Shown here piece by piece: positions 1 through 9,342 of a DNA stretch of 64,000 bases (the stretch's first letter is position 1; every line of letters begins with the position of its first letter). The notes beneath the pieces were generated by a model. It saw only the letters and a program-made list of their open reading frames with translations, did no database searches and was not told the DNA's origin. The position numbers and the translations under genes were made by a program. This stretch comes from Klebsiella quasipneumoniae subsp. quasipneumoniae. Lineage in GTDB: Bacteria > Pseudomonadota > Gammaproteobacteria > Enterobacterales > Enterobacteriaceae. The stretch lies in contig NZ_CP084876.1 in assembly GCF_020525925.1 (NCBI RefSeq), forward strand, positions 992,001 through 1,056,000. Direction: 5' to 3'.

Positions 1-932
1 TTGCCGTGCAGCTGGCGGGCATGCCCGGTCTTGACGGCGTGCCGCAGGTGAAAAAAAAGGCGCTGCTGGTGATGTGCGCCGACCACGGCGTGTGGGACGA
101 AGGGGTCGCCATTTCGCCAAAAGCGGTGACCGCGATTCAGGCGGCGAATATGACGCTGGGCAAAACCGGCGTTTGCGTACTGGCGGCGCAGGCGGGCGCG
201 AAGATGCACGTGATTGATGTCGGGATCGATGCCGAGCTGATACCGGGCGTCATCAACATGCGCGTGGCGCGTGGCTGCGGCAATATCGCCGTCGGTCCGG
301 CAATGCGCCGCAGCCAGGCGGAAGAGCTGCTGCTGGAGGTGATGCGCTATACCCGGGGGCTGGCGCAGGATGGCGTCACGCTGTTTGGCGTCGGGGAGCT
401 CGGAATGGCCAATACCACCCCGGCGGCGGCAATCGTCAGCGTCCTGACCGGCAGCGATGCCCAGGAGGTGGTAGGCATTGGCGCTAATCTGCCGTTGGCG
501 AAGGTTGGCAATAAAGTTGAGGTGGTACGACGAGCCATCGCCGTTAACCGCCCCGATCCGCATGATGGTCTGGACGTGCTGGCGAAAGTGGGCGGTTTTG
601 ATTTATTGGGGATGACGGGGGTAATGCTGGGCGCGGCCTCCTGCGGTCTGCCGGTGGTGCTCGATGGCTTCCTCTCCTACGCCGCGGCGCTGGCGGCGTG
701 CCGAATGGCGCCGCAGGTGAAACCCTATCTTATCCCGTCGCACTATTCGGCGGAGAAGGGGGCGCGTATCGCGCTGGCGCACCTGGAGCTGGAACCGTAT
801 CTCAACATGGGGATGCGCCTGGGCGAAGGCAGCGGCGCGGCGCTGGCGATGCCGATCGTGGAAGCGGCCTGCGCGATGTATCACGAAATGGGGATGCTGG
901 CGGCGAGCAATATTGTGTTGCCGAAGGGCTGA
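1..932 (+). CDS. cobT: Nicotinate-nucleotide--dimethylbenzimidazole phosphoribosyltransferase family protein (CobT-like), 5' partial
   Basis: The reading frame enters from the left edge with no start in view, so the N-terminus is missing. About 310 residues remain of a family usually near 350. CobT transfers phosphoribose from nicotinate mononucleotide to dimethylbenzimidazole to make the lower-loop precursor of cobalamin (family knowledge). Visible family motifs are [22 protein letters not shown], a glycine-rich [13 protein letters not shown] stretch and the near-C-terminal [13 protein letters not shown], which carries the glutamate used as catalytic base in CobT. No other cobalamin gene is in the window, so it may be a second copy outside the main cob operon or a paralogue with a different base preference. 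The family call is firm; the exact substrate is not. Confidence 0.85.
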   Translation, partial: AVQLAGMPGLDGVPQVKKKALLVMCADHGVWDEGVAISPKAVTAIQAANMTLGKTGVCVLAAQAGAKMHVIDVGIDAELIPGVINMRVARGCGNIAVGPAMRRSQAEELLLEVMRYTRGLAQDGVTLFGVGELGMANTTPAAAIVSVLTGSDAQEVVGIGANLPLAKVGNKVEVVRRAIAVNRPDPHDGLDVLAKVGGFDLLGMTGVMLGAASCGLPVVLDGFLSYAAALAACRMAPQVKPYLIPSHYSAEKGARIALAHLELEPYLNMGMRLGEGSGAALAMPIVEAACAMYHEMGMLAASNIVLPKG

Positions 933-940
933 GAAGGTGG

Positions 941-963
941 GGGAGCGGCGCTGCGCCGTTCCC
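941..963 (+). terminator. Stem-loop just after the cobT-like stop codon
   Basis: Ten-base arms (GGGAGCGGCG and CGCCGTTCCC, with one G-T pair) flank a 3-base loop, 9 bases after the stop codon. There is no T-tract, so it may be a weak terminator or only an mRNA 3' end structure. Confidence 0.35.
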
Positions 964-995
964 GGAATTCTGTAGCGGATTCGCGGAGCGCAGAA

Positions 996-1021
996 ACAAA
1001 AAAACACCCTGGAGGGTGTTT
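996..1021 (-). terminator. Rho-independent terminator of the initiator tRNA operon
   Basis: Read on the minus strand, an AAACACCCT / AGGGTGTTT hairpin at 1002-1021 is followed by a run of T residues, 8 bases beyond the last tRNA. This is a canonical intrinsic terminator. Confidence 0.85.
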
Positions 1022-1028
1022 GTAATGT

Positions 1029-1105
<77 letters not shown>

Positions 1106-1137
1106 TCACCGTACTGCTTCACATTGTCAAATTTGAT

Positions 1138-1214
<77 letters not shown>

Positions 1215-1247
1215 TCACCGTACTGCTTTACTTCATCAAATTTTAAT

Positions 1248-1324
<77 letters not shown>

Positions 1325-1337
1325 TCCGTGGAAGCGC

Positions 1338-1365
1338 ACTATACTCCGCTAGCGAGATGATGCAA
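1338..1365 (-). promoter_or_regulatory. Promoter of the metZWV tRNA operon
   Basis: On the minus strand a TTGCAT -35 (1360-1365) and a TATAGT -10 (1338-1343) are separated by 16 bp. A GCGC discriminator (1334-1337) lies just after the -10. A GC-rich discriminator is typical of stringently controlled stable-RNA promoters (established), which fits this operon. Confidence 0.75.
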
Positions 1366-1534
1366 CCTTTTTTCGACCAAATCGACATTTTTGTAAGAAT
1401 TGGCTTATAAAACGCCATGTTGTGGTGTTTTTTTACACAAATCTGTGCCATCGATGAGATCGCGCATTTCAATAGCCCCGGCGCTTTGTTATCTTCAACA
1501 CGCACTAAGGCTTCGCAGCAAAAGATGAGACACC

Positions 1535-2632
1535 ATGAAAGGACGTTGGGCAAAATATGTAGCGACGGGGGCAATGCTGGCCATGCTCGCCGCCTGTTCC
1601 TCAAAACCGACCGACCGCGGTCAGCAATATAGCGATGGCAAGTTCACCCAGCCGTTTTCACTGGTAAACCAGCCGGATGCCGTCGGGGCGCCGATCAATG
1701 CCGGCGACTTCTCCGAGCAGGTTAATCAAATTCGTAACGCTTCGCCGCGCCTCTATAACAGCCAAAGCAACGTCTATAACGCGCTGCAGGAGTGGCTGCG
1801 CGCCGGCGGCGACACCCGTACGCTGCGCCAGTTTGGCATCGACGCCTGGCAGATGCAGGGCACCGACAACTATGGCAACGTCCAGTTTACCGGCTACTAC
1901 ACGCCGGTGGTGCAGGCGCGCCACACCCGCCAGGGCGAATTCCAGTACCCCATTTACCGGATGCCGCCGAAGCGCGGCAAGCTGCCGTCCCGCGCCAGCA
2001 TTTATGCCGGCGCGCTGAGCGATAACTATGTGCTGGCGTACAGCAACTCGCTGATGGATAACTTCATCATGGACGTGCAGGGCAGCGGTTATATCGACTT
2101 TGGCGATGGTTCGCCGCTCAACTTCTTTAGCTATGCCGGGAAAAACGGCTGGCCCTATCGCAGCATCGGCAAAGTGCTGATCGACCGTGGGGAAGTGAAG
2201 AAAGAAGATATGTCGATGCAGGCGATCCGCGAGTGGGGTGAAAAGCACAGCGAAGCGGAAGTGCGTGAGCTGCTGGAGCAGAACCCGTCGTTCGTGTTCT
2301 TTAAACCGCAGTCTTTCGCGCCGGTGAAAGGGGCCAGCGCCGTGCCGCTGATTGGCCGCGCCTCGGTGGCCTCCGACCGGTCGATTATTCCGCCGGGAAC
2401 CACCTTGCTGGCCGAGGTGCCTCTGCTGGATAATAACGGCAAGTTTAACGGCCAATACGAACTGCGACTGATGGTCGCCCTCGATGTTGGCGGGGCCATC
2501 AAAGGCCAGCATTTCGACATCTATCAGGGCATTGGGCCTGACGCAGGCCACCGTGCCGGCTGGTATAACCACTATGGCCGCGTATGGGTGCTGAAAAACG
2601 CCCCGGGCGCGGGCAACGTCTTTAGCGGCTAG
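1535..2632 (+). CDS. mltA: Membrane-bound lytic murein transglycosylase A
   Basis: The protein cleaves the beta-1,4 bond between N-acetylmuramic acid and N-acetylglucosamine in peptidoglycan, forming 1,6-anhydromuropeptides at the inner face of the outer membrane. Its 365 residues match E. coli MltA in length. Residues 1-21 form a lipoprotein signal with lipobox LAAC (Cys21), followed by Ser-Ser, the outer-membrane sorting pattern. The C-terminal 3D domain contains GQHFDIYQGIGPDAG with the conserved aspartates used in catalysis. The start at 1535 gives a complete signal peptide. It sits beside the initiator tRNAs as in E. coli. Confidence 0.95.
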   Translation: MKGRWAKYVATGAMLAMLAACSSKPTDRGQQYSDGKFTQPFSLVNQPDAVGAPINAGDFSEQVNQIRNASPRLYNSQSNVYNALQEWLRAGGDTRTLRQFGIDAWQMQGTDNYGNVQFTGYYTPVVQARHTRQGEFQYPIYRMPPKRGKLPSRASIYAGALSDNYVLAYSNSLMDNFIMDVQGSGYIDFGDGSPLNFFSYAGKNGWPYRSIGKVLIDRGEVKKEDMSMQAIREWGEKHSEAEVRELLEQNPSFVFFKPQSFAPVKGASAVPLIGRASVASDRSIIPPGTTLLAEVPLLDNNGKFNGQYELRLMVALDVGGAIKGQHFDIYQGIGPDAGHRAGWYNHYGRVWVLKNAPGAGNVFSG

Positions 2633-2647
2633 TACTCACGTTCTTTT

Positions 2648-2713
2648 CCCCGGTCGCGCTGCGCTTACCGGGGCTACGGTAGCCCGGGTAAGGCGCTTGC
2701 GCCGCGACCCGGG
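2648..2713. repeat. REP/BIME-type palindromic repeat
   Basis: Two GC-rich palindromic units in opposite orientation (CCCGGTCGCGCTGCGC... and ...GGCGCTTGCGCCGCGACCCGGG) are joined by a short TACGGTA centre between mltA and tcdA. The core is shared with other intergenic repeats in this window, for example at 3551-3671. Confidence 0.8.
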
Positions 2714-2737
2714 AATGTCCACTAATTCTGAGGTTAT

Positions 2738-3547
2738 ATGTCTGTTGTAATCAGCGATGCCTGGCGCCAGCGTTTTGGCGGTACGGCACGTTTATATGGT
2801 GAAAAAGCGCTGCAATGTTTTGCCGACGCCCACGTCTGCGTGGTCGGCATCGGCGGGGTCGGCTCGTGGGCGGCGGAAGCGCTGGCGCGAACCGGCATCG
2901 GGGCAATCACCCTTATCGATATGGACGATGTCTGCGTCACCAATACCAACCGCCAGATCCACGCCCTCAGCGGCAACGTCGGGCTGGCGAAAGCCGAAGT
3001 GATGGCGGAGCGTATTCGCCTGATCAACCCGGAGTGTCGGGTGACGGTAGTGGATGATTTCGTGACCCCGGAAAACGTGGCGGAATACCTGGGCGCCGGC
3101 TTCAGCTACGTCATCGACGCCATCGATAGCGTCCGGCCGAAAGCGGCGTTAATCGCTTACTGTCGTCGCCATAAGGTGCCGCTGGTCACCACCGGCGGCG
3201 CGGGCGGACAAATCGATCCGACGCAAATCCAGGTCGCCGATCTGGCGAAAACCATCCAGGATCCGCTGGCGGCCAAACTGCGCGAGCGGCTGAAAAGCCA
3301 GTTTGGGGTGGTGAAAAACAGCAAAGGCAAGCTCGGCGTGGACTGCGTCTTCTCTACCGAAGCGCTGGTCTACCCGCAGGCGGACGGCAGCGTCTGCGCG
3401 ATGAAAAGCACCGCTGAGGGGCCGAAGCGGATGGACTGCGCATCCGGGTTTGGCGCGGCGACGATGGTGACCGCGACCTTTGGCTTTGTCGCGGTATCCC
3501 ATGCGCTGAGGAAAATGCTGGCGAAGGCGGAGCGGCAGACGGCGTAA
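2738..3547 (+). CDS. tcdA: tRNA threonylcarbamoyladenosine dehydratase
   Basis: TcdA (formerly CsdL/YgdL) is an E1-like enzyme. It uses ATP to cyclise N6-threonylcarbamoyladenosine at position 37 of ANN-decoding tRNAs. The 269-residue protein has a ThiF/MoeB Rossmann fold: GIGGVGSW near residue 40 binds nucleotide, followed by DMDDV and TNTNRQ. The sulfur-transfer pair csdA-csdE lies convergently next door, as in E. coli, where CsdA-CsdE supports TcdA function. The start at 2738 is preceded by an AGGTT ribosome-binding site. Confidence 0.95.
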   Translation: MSVVISDAWRQRFGGTARLYGEKALQCFADAHVCVVGIGGVGSWAAEALARTGIGAITLIDMDDVCVTNTNRQIHALSGNVGLAKAEVMAERIRLINPECRVTVVDDFVTPENVAEYLGAGFSYVIDAIDSVRPKAALIAYCRRHKVPLVTTGGAGGQIDPTQIQVADLAKTIQDPLAAKLRERLKSQFGVVKNSKGKLGVDCVFSTEALVYPQADGSVCAMKSTAEGPKRMDCASGFGAATMVTATFGFVAVSHALRKMLAKAERQTA

Positions 3548-3550
3548 ATT

Positions 3551-3671
3551 CCCGGGTCGCGGCGCAGGCGCCTTACCCGGGCTACAAGACAATTCTCCGG
3601 AGGCACCTGTCCGGGCGACAAAACCGCACGAACCCGTAGCCCGGGCAAGGCGCGTCAAGCGCCGCCCCCGG
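3551..3671. repeat. Pair of REP elements in opposite orientation (BIME)
   Basis: One unit runs 3551-3585 (CCCGGGTCGCGGCGC then CTTACCCGGGCTAC). A second inverted unit runs 3636-3671 (GTAGCCCGGGCAAGGCG then CGCCGCCCCCGG). They fill the gap between the convergent genes tcdA and csdE and probably stabilise both mRNA 3' ends. Confidence 0.8.
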
Positions 3672-3677
3672 ATGAGC

Positions 3678-4115
3678 TTAAACCTCAACCTCGCGGGCGG
3701 CGGCGAGCACCGCTTCGCTCAGGGCGCTGAGCCCCTGGCTGCGCGAGGCGCTCAGCTGGCCGCGCAGCCCCAGCTCGTCGAACAGCGCCAGCGGATCCTC
3801 GGCCAGGATCCCGGCGCGGGTTTTTCCTTCCACGGCGGTTAAGAGTACGGCTAAAAGACCGCGCACAATCCGTCCTTCGCTGTCGCCAAAGAAGTGCAGC
3901 CTGCCTTCGGCATCCTCCTCATAGCCCAGCCAGACGCGGTTTTCACACCCGGCAATCTCCCGGGCCTGCGCTTTGCGCTCATCGGTCAGCGTCGGCAGCT
4001 TTTTGCCCAATAAAATCAGCTGCCGATATTTATCCTCCCACTGGTTCAGCGGGGCAAAGGTCTGGCGCAGCGTGGCGTCGGTAATGGTCGTGCCGAAGGG
4101 ATGCAGAGTTGTCAT
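3678..4115 (-). CDS. csdE: Cysteine desulfurase sulfur acceptor subunit CsdE
   Basis: This 145-residue SufE/CsdE-family protein accepts persulfide sulfur from the desulfurase CsdA. The acceptor cysteine is Cys57 in IAGCENRVW, and the flanking [12 protein letters not shown] segment is typical of the family. Its start overlaps the csdA stop by one base (TAATG arrangement), so the two are translationally coupled. Length and position match E. coli CsdE. Confidence 0.93.
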   Translation of the reverse strand: MTTLHPFGTTITDATLRQTFAPLNQWEDKYRQLILLGKKLPTLTDERKAQAREIAGCENRVWLGYEEDAEGRLHFFGDSEGRIVRGLLAVLLTAVEGKTRAGILAEDPLALFDELGLRGQLSASRSQGLSALSEAVLAAAREVEV

Positions 4116-5320
4116 TAATCCACCAGAATTTCCAGAGCGCGATCCACCGCGTGGACCAGCGCCGCAACATCGTCTTGGGTATTGTAGGGGGCGAAAGAGG
4201 CCCGCAGCGTGCCGCTGACCCCTAAGGCCGCCAGCAGCGGCTGGGCGCAGTGTTGCCCGGCGCGCAGGGCAATGCCGGACTCCGCCAGCAGCGTCACCAG
4301 ATCGCTGTGATGAATACCGTCGAACTCAAAGGCGAGCAGGCTTGACTGCTGGCAGCGGAAAGAGCGGAAGCCTGGCCGTTTCGCCAGCGCCTCTTCCGCC
4401 AGGCTCGCCAGACTGCGGCTCCAGTTTTCCGCCTGGCCGATATCGCTCTGCGCCAGCCACTCCAGCGCGGCGCTCAGGCCAATCACCCCGGCGACATTGG
4501 GCGTACCGGCCTCAAGGCCATAGGGCGCCGGCTGCGGCGTAAAGCCGTCAAAGCTGACCTCGGCGATCATCTTCCCGCCGCCGAGCCAGGGCGACATCGC
4601 CGCCAGCAGTTCGCTTTTACCGTACAGGGCGCCGATCCCGGTCGGGCCATACAGCTTATGGCCGGAAAAGGCGTAAAAATCGATATCCAGCGCCTGCACG
4701 TCCGCGGGGAAATGCACTGCCCCCTGGGCGCCATCGACCATCACCACCATTCCGGCGGCGTGAGCAAGGCGGATGGCCTGCGCCAGGTCCGGGCAGCCGC
4801 CGGTGACGTTGGACATCTGCCCGATGGCCAGCACCCGGCTGCGCGGGGTGATGAGCGCGCCGAGGCTGGCGATATCCGGCAGCCGGTCGGCGCCAAGCGG
4901 CAGCTTGACCACTCTGGCGCCGGTCTGCCCGGCCACCATCAGCCAGGGCACGAGGTTGGCATGATGCTCGGCTTCGCTGACGATAATTTCATCGCCAGGC
5001 TGCAGGCGCGGCCGGACGTAGCTCTGCGCCACCATATTGATGGCCTCCGTGGTCCCCCGCGTCCAGACGATATCTTTGCCGGAGGGGGCGTTCAGCCACG
5101 CCGCCACGCGCTCGCGGGCCGCCTCATAGCGCTCGGTCAGCCGCTGGGCGGCGGCGAATTGACTGCGGTGGACGTTGCCGGCGCTCAGGCGATAAAACTG
5201 GTCGCTGGCGTCGATCACCGCCAGCGGTTTGAGCGCCGTCGCCGCGCTGTCGAGATAGACGCCGGCGTCGGCCAGAGCCGGAAACTGCGCGCGAAAGTGC
5301 GCAGGGTTGAATGCGTTCAT
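4115..5320 (-). CDS. csdA: Cysteine desulfurase CsdA
   Basis: CsdA is a PLP enzyme that removes sulfur from cysteine (and selenium from selenocysteine) and passes it to CsdE and the tRNA-modification protein TcdA. The 401-residue frame carries [10 protein letters not shown] with the PLP-binding lysine, [11 protein letters not shown], and RAGQHCAQP with the persulfide-forming cysteine. The frame is open upstream to 5422. The start at 5320 (MNAFNPAHF) is chosen because a GAGGAA ribosome-binding site sits just before it and the length fits the family. Confidence 0.95.
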   Translation of the reverse strand: MNAFNPAHFRAQFPALADAGVYLDSAATALKPLAVIDASDQFYRLSAGNVHRSQFAAAQRLTERYEAARERVAAWLNAPSGKDIVWTRGTTEAINMVAQSYVRPRLQPGDEIIVSEAEHHANLVPWLMVAGQTGARVVKLPLGADRLPDIASLGALITPRSRVLAIGQMSNVTGGCPDLAQAIRLAHAAGMVVMVDGAQGAVHFPADVQALDIDFYAFSGHKLYGPTGIGALYGKSELLAAMSPWLGGGKMIAEVSFDGFTPQPAPYGLEAGTPNVAGVIGLSAALEWLAQSDIGQAENWSRSLASLAEEALAKRPGFRSFRCQQSSLLAFEFDGIHHSDLVTLLAESGIALRAGQHCAQPLLAALGVSGTLRASFAPYNTQDDVAALVHAVDRALEILVD

Positions 5321-5511
5321 GGAATTCCTCGTATCAATACCGCGATCGTCGCGCAATTTGCCGGGCGTGACAAGGCCTCTGCGTCCTGTGGAATTGTCCG
5401 AATGTGACTCCACATGGGGCAAAGAGGGTTATGCTGAAAAGTGTTGGGTTTGTGTTTTAACCTATTACTTAACGAGTCACGAATAGTATAAATAGCCGTA
5501 AGGAGAGAAAA

Positions 5512-5742
5512 ATGAAAATGACTAAGGCCGCTGCGATTATCTCTGCCTGTATGCTGACTCTGGGCCTGAGCGCCTGTTCCTCTAACTATGTGATGCATAC
5601 CAATGATGGGCGGACCATCGTCACCGACGGGAAACCGCAAACCGATAATGATACTGGCATGATCTCGTATAAGGACGCGTGGGGCAACAAACAGCAGATC
5701 AATCGCTCTGACGTGAAACAGCTGGGTGAGCTGGACGAGTAA
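5512..5742 (+). CDS. ygdI: YgdI/YgdR-family lipoprotein
   Basis: This small (76 aa) predicted lipoprotein has the lipobox LSAC (Cys22) followed by Ser-Ser, which sorts to the outer membrane. The mature part is a DUF903-type SH3-like domain, with the sequence YVMHTNDGRTIVTDGKPQ characteristic of the family. Its function is not known. A strong AAGGAGAG ribosome-binding site precedes the start. It lies between csdA and gcvB as in E. coli, hence the ygdI assignment over the close paralogue ygdR. Confidence 0.88.
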   Translation: MKMTKAAAIISACMLTLGLSACSSNYVMHTNDGRTIVTDGKPQTDNDTGMISYKDAWGNKQQINRSDVKQLGELDE

Positions 5743-5756
5743 GGCAGTAAAAAGGC

Positions 5757-5964
5757 AAAAAAAAGCACCGCGCGTTGCGGTGCTACATTAAATCACTATG
5801 GACAGACAGGGTAAATGTACAGGAAGTGAAAAGGGGTAGCCTGGCTACCAGGGTCTGCAAAGACAGACCAATTGCAAACACAACAACACAACATCACAAC
5901 CGTAAGCCAAAAGCTTGATGGAACACGCATTCCAAAAAAAGCTTCTCGTTCCGGCTCAGGAAGT
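5757..5964 (-). ncRNA. gcvB: Small RNA GcvB
   Basis: The minus strand from 5964 reads ACTTCCTGAGCCGGAACGA at the 5' end. It contains the GU-rich R1 target-binding segment (TTGTGATGTTGTGTTGTTGT) and ends in a GCACCGC / GCGGTGC hairpin with eight T residues (5764-5757). These features and its place divergent to gcvA identify GcvB, an Hfq-dependent RNA that represses many amino-acid and peptide transporter mRNAs when glycine is plentiful. The predicted length is about 208 nt. No coding gene is needed to explain this interval. Confidence 0.95.
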
Positions 5965-5970
5965 GCCGCC

Positions 5971-5999
5971 ACTATAGGTATTTGCTGGTAGAACCTCAA
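5971..5999 (-). promoter_or_regulatory. Promoter of gcvB
   Basis: On the minus strand a TTGAGG -35 (5994-5999) and a TATAGT -10 (5971-5976) are spaced by 17 bp. They place the start of transcription at about 5964, exactly at the recognisable 5' end of GcvB. GcvA encoded divergently is the known activator in E. coli. Confidence 0.8.
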
Positions 6000-6093
6000 C
6001 GGACAATTTATAATGGCTCAGATAAAAAAAACTAATAGGTTAACCGTTGTTTCCTATTTGTTAAATTGAGTTAACATCTAAGCCAGAATAACC

Positions 6094-7011
6094 ATGTCGA
6101 AGCGATTACCTCCTCTGAATGCATTACGTGTTTTTGATGCAGCCGCACGCCATCTCAGCTTCACTCGGGCAGCCGATGAGCTTTTTGTGACGCAGGCCGC
6201 AGTCAGCCACCAAATCAAGTCTCTCGAGGATTTTCTGGGCCTTAAGCTGTTCCGTCGGCGCAATCGTTCGCTGCTGTTAACGGAAGAAGGGCAAAGCTAT
6301 TTTCAGGATATTAAAGAGATTTTTTCGCAACTGACGGAAGCGACGCGTAAACTGCAGGCGCGCAGCGCCAAAGGGGCCTTAACGGTCAGTTTATTGCCAA
6401 GTTTTGCCATCCAGTGGCTGGTGCCGAGACTCACAAGCTTTAACTCAGCTTATCCGGGAATCGACGTCAGGATCCAGGCGGTGGACCGTCAGGAGGATAA
6501 GCTGGCGGACGATGTCGACGTGGCGATTTTTTACGGTCGCGGCAACTGGCCGGGCCTGCGAGTGGAAAAACTGTACGCCGAGTATCTGCTGCCGGTCTGT
6601 TCCCCGCTGCTGCTCACCGGCGACAAGGCATTGAAAACGCCTGCCGATCTGGCGCAACATACGCTGCTTCACGATGCGTCCCGCCGCGACTGGCAAACTT
6701 ATACCCGCCAGCTGGGTCTAAGCCATATTAATGTGCAGCAGGGACCGATTTTCAGCCATAGCGCGATGGTGCTGCAGGCGGCCATTCATGGGCAGGGCGT
6801 GGCGCTGGCCAACAACGTCATGGCGCAGTCCGAAATTGAAGCCGGTCGCCTGGTGTGTCCGTTTAATGATGTTCTGGTCAGTAAGAATGCGTTTTACCTT
6901 GTTTGCCATGACAGTCAGGCAGAACTGGGTAAAATAGCCGCTTTCCGGCAGTGGATTCTGGCGAAAGCGGCAAGTGAACAAGAAAAATTCCGCTTTCGTT
7001 ATGAACAATAA
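6094..7011 (+). CDS. gcvA: Glycine cleavage system transcriptional regulator GcvA
   Basis: This LysR-family regulator has 305 residues, the normal length. The N-terminal winged helix-turn-helix (about residues 1-60) includes FTRAADELFVTQAAVSHQI. The rest is the periplasmic-binding-type effector domain. GcvA activates or represses gcvTHP according to glycine and purine supply and activates the divergent gcvB (E. coli knowledge). Its own promoter shares the AT-rich region 6000-6090 with gcvB, consistent with autoregulation. Confidence 0.95.
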   Translation: MSKRLPPLNALRVFDAAARHLSFTRAADELFVTQAAVSHQIKSLEDFLGLKLFRRRNRSLLLTEEGQSYFQDIKEIFSQLTEATRKLQARSAKGALTVSLLPSFAIQWLVPRLTSFNSAYPGIDVRIQAVDRQEDKLADDVDVAIFYGRGNWPGLRVEKLYAEYLLPVCSPLLLTGDKALKTPADLAQHTLLHDASRRDWQTYTRQLGLSHINVQQGPIFSHSAMVLQAAIHGQGVALANNVMAQSEIEAGRLVCPFNDVLVSKNAFYLVCHDSQAELGKIAAFRQWILAKAASEQEKFRFRYEQ

Positions 7012-7030
7012 TTACTTGTAGGGTAACAAC

Positions 7031-7426
7031 ATGACCAGCCGTTTTATGCTGATATTCGCCGCGATTAGCGGCTTTATCTTTGTGGCTCTGGGTGCCTTCG
7101 GCGCGCATGTCTTAAGTCAATCGCTCGGCGCGGCGGAGATGGCCTGGATCCATACCGGCCTGGAGTATCAGGCCTTCCATACCCTGGCGATTTTTGGTCT
7201 GGCGGTGGCGATGCAGCGTCGGATCAGTATCTGGTTCTACTGGAGCAGCGTGTTTCTGGCGTTAGGGACCGTGCTGTTCAGCGGCAGCCTCTACTGCCTG
7301 GCGCTCTCTCATTTACGCCTGTGGGCGTTCGTGACCCCGGTGGGCGGCGTGAGCTTCCTCGCCGGCTGGGTTTTAATGTTAATTGGTGCAATTCGTCTGA
7401 AACGTAAGGGCGTTGTTCATGAATAA
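7031..7426 (+). CDS. ygdD: DUF423 family inner-membrane protein YgdD
   Basis: This 131-residue protein has four predicted membrane helices, beginning with [20 protein letters not shown] and containing the GAFGAH motif typical of DUF423. Its function is unknown. It follows gcvA after 19 bp, and its last codons overlap the start of rlmM by 8 bp, so gcvA-ygdD-rlmM are probably co-transcribed. Confidence 0.9.
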   Translation: MTSRFMLIFAAISGFIFVALGAFGAHVLSQSLGAAEMAWIHTGLEYQAFHTLAIFGLAVAMQRRISIWFYWSSVFLALGTVLFSGSLYCLALSHLRLWAFVTPVGGVSFLAGWVLMLIGAIRLKRKGVVHE

Positions 7427-8519
7427 GGTTGTCCTCTATTGTCGCCCTGGGTTTGAGAAAGAGTGCGCAGCAGAAATTACCGATAAGGCAGCCCGCCTTG
7501 AGGTGTTTGGTTTTGCCCGGGTCAAAGAAGACTCTGGTTATGTGATTTTTGAAGGCTATCAGCAGGATGATGGCGAGAAGCTGGTGCGCGATCTGCCGTT
7601 CAGCTCGTTGATCTTCGCCCGCCAGATGTTTGTGGTCGGCGAACTGCTGCGCGACCTGCCGCCGGAGGATCGCATCACGCCGATCGTCGGCATGCTTCAG
7701 GGCGTGGTGGAGAAGGGCGGCGATCTGCGCGTCGAGGTGGCGGACACTAACGAAAGCAAAGAGCTGATGAAGTTCTGCCGCAAGTTTACCGTGCCGCTGC
7801 GCGCGGCGCTGCGCGAAGCGGGCGTCCTGACCCGCTATGAAACGCCGAAGCGTCCGGTGGTGCATGTGTTCTTTATCGCCCCGGGCTGCTGCTATACCGG
7901 CTACTCGTACAGCAACAACAACTCGCCGTTCTATATGGGCATTCCGCGGCTGAAGTTTCCGTCCGACGCCCCGAGCCGCTCCACCCTCAAGCTGGAAGAG
8001 GCGTTCCACGTCTTTATTCCGGCGGACGAGTGGGACGAGCGCCTGGCGAACGGCATGTATGCCGTCGACCTTGGCGCCTGCCCGGGCGGCTGGACCTATC
8101 AGCTGGTGAAGCGCAACATGTGGGTCTCTTCGGTCGATAACGGTCCGATGGCCCAGAGCCTGATGGATACCGGCCAGGTGACCTGGCTGCGCGAAGACGG
8201 TTTCCGCTATCGTCCGAACCGCAACAACATCTCGTGGATGGTCTGCGATATGGTGGAGAAGCCGGCGAAAGTGGCGGCGCTGATGGCGCAGTGGCTGGTC
8301 AACGGCTGGTGCCGGGAGACCATCTTCAACCTCAAGCTGCCGATGAAAAAGCGCTACGAAGAGGTGTCGCAGAACCTGGCCTATATTCAGGCCCAGCTGG
8401 ACGAGCACGGGATTAACGCCCAGATCCAGGCGCGTCAGCTGTACCACGATCGTGAAGAGGTGACCGTTCACGTGCGTCGCCTGTGGGCCGCCGTCGGCGG
8501 ACGTCGCGACGAGCGTTAA
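7419..8519 (+). CDS. rlmM: 23S rRNA (cytidine(2498)-2'-O)-methyltransferase RlmM
   Basis: RlmM methylates the ribose of C2498 of 23S rRNA before ribosome assembly. The 366-residue protein has an N-terminal THUMP-like region and a Rossmann methyltransferase domain. [13 protein letters not shown] is the SAM-binding motif, SVDNGPM follows, and the late [13 protein letters not shown] segment carries a catalytic lysine. The ATG at 7419 is chosen over the in-frame TTG at 7413 because it gives the standard [12 protein letters not shown]-terminus. Confidence 0.95.
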   Translation: MNKVVLYCRPGFEKECAAEITDKAARLEVFGFARVKEDSGYVIFEGYQQDDGEKLVRDLPFSSLIFARQMFVVGELLRDLPPEDRITPIVGMLQGVVEKGGDLRVEVADTNESKELMKFCRKFTVPLRAALREAGVLTRYETPKRPVVHVFFIAPGCCYTGYSYSNNNSPFYMGIPRLKFPSDAPSRSTLKLEEAFHVFIPADEWDERLANGMYAVDLGACPGGWTYQLVKRNMWVSSVDNGPMAQSLMDTGQVTWLREDGFRYRPNRNNISWMVCDMVEKPAKVAALMAQWLVNGWCRETIFNLKLPMKKRYEEVSQNLAYIQAQLDEHGINAQIQARQLYHDREEVTVHVRRLWAAVGGRRDER

Positions 8520-8531
8520 TCTCTCACCCTC

Positions 8532-8562
8532 AGGCCGGAGACGCGTGCTTGTCCTCCGGCCT
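8532..8562. terminator. Stem-loop between convergent rlmM and fucR
   Basis: Perfect 9-bp arms AGGCCGGAG / CTCCGGCCT surround a 13-base loop between two converging genes. The T-tract is poor on either strand, so the terminator call is tentative. Confidence 0.5.
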
Positions 8563-8573
8563 TCGCCGCATGC

Positions 8574-9284
8574 TTAAGGCTGCGGCGCATCCGACACAAT
8601 ATGCGTCACGTCATCCAGATGACCAATTCTCGCCTCGCCGGAACGGTTGAACTTACTTTTATCGATCAGCAGCAGCGACTGCGCCGCCCGCTTAAGCAGG
8701 ATCGATTTGAAGTCGGCATTGAACGCATTGGAGTCCCACAGCGCGCCCTGCGGGTCGATGCCTTCGCAGGAAAAAATAAACAGATCGATCTCCAGCGATT
8801 TCAGCTGGGAAATCAGCGCCGGGTTAACGTAGCAGCCATATTTCCGCTGCAGGGTGCCGCCGGAGCAGGTGAGGACGATCTGATCGCGTTTGGCCAGCTC
8901 CTGGCAGATGGGCTGGCTGTTGGTAAAAACGTGCAGCGGGCGGTCCGGCAGCTGGCGGGCGAGGTACCAGCAGGTGGAGCTGGCATCGAGGGCGATGACC
9001 ATGCCTTCGTCAATCCAGGCCAGCGCTTCGCGGGCGATGTCGGCTTTATGCGCGTAATGGCTTTTCAGGCGCATGTGGAAAGGGTCGCCGCTGTCCTGGC
9101 TGCGCTGGTGGATCACTTTGGCCCGGCCGTGGTTGCGCAGCACTTTGCCCTGCGCCTGCAGCTCGCTGAGATCGCGGCGAATGGTTTCCCTGCTGACGTT
9201 GAGCTGTTTTGACAACGTTTCGGTGGTCAGGCTGCTGTGGTTGATCAGGAGATCGACGATCGCCTGCTGGCGGGCCGCTTTCAT
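8574..9284 (-). CDS. fucR: L-fucose operon regulator FucR (DeoR family)
   Basis: This 236-residue DeoR-family protein has an N-terminal helix-turn-helix (SRETIRRDLSELQAQGKVLR) and a C-terminal sugar-phosphate sensing domain. FucR activates the fuc operons in E. coli with fuculose-1-phosphate as inducer (established). It is the last gene of the fucPIKUR unit. The frame ends 54 bp from the convergent rlmM stop. Confidence 0.93.
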   Translation of the reverse strand: MKAARQQAIVDLLINHSSLTTETLSKQLNVSRETIRRDLSELQAQGKVLRNHGRAKVIHQRSQDSGDPFHMRLKSHYAHKADIAREALAWIDEGMVIALDASSTCWYLARQLPDRPLHVFTNSQPICQELAKRDQIVLTCSGGTLQRKYGCYVNPALISQLKSLEIDLFIFSCEGIDPQGALWDSNAFNADFKSILLKRAAQSLLLIDKSKFNRSGEARIGHLDDVTHIVSDAPQP

Positions 9285-9307
9285 TTATTCTCACCCCATC
9301 ATTGATT

Positions 9308-9332
9308 GAGCGTCTGCATCAGGCAGACGCTC
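9308..9332 (-). other. Intra-operon stem-loop between fucU and fucR
   Basis: Ten-base perfect arms GAGCGTCTGC / GCAGACGCTC with a 5-base loop lie in the 58-bp gap. There is no T-tract. It could act as an mRNA stability or attenuation element lowering fucR expression. Confidence 0.5.
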
Positions 9333-9342
9333 CGGCATGAGA

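Noticed and set aside
5796..5999. 67-codon minus-strand frame between ygdI and gcvA
   Set aside because: The frame overlies GcvB, whose sequence, promoter and terminator fully explain the interval.
7278..8471. 397-codon minus-strand frame opposite rlmM
   Set aside because: It is the antisense shadow of a well-conserved gene in GC-rich DNA. Its product is histidine- and arginine-rich low-complexity protein with no recognisable motif or ribosome-binding site.
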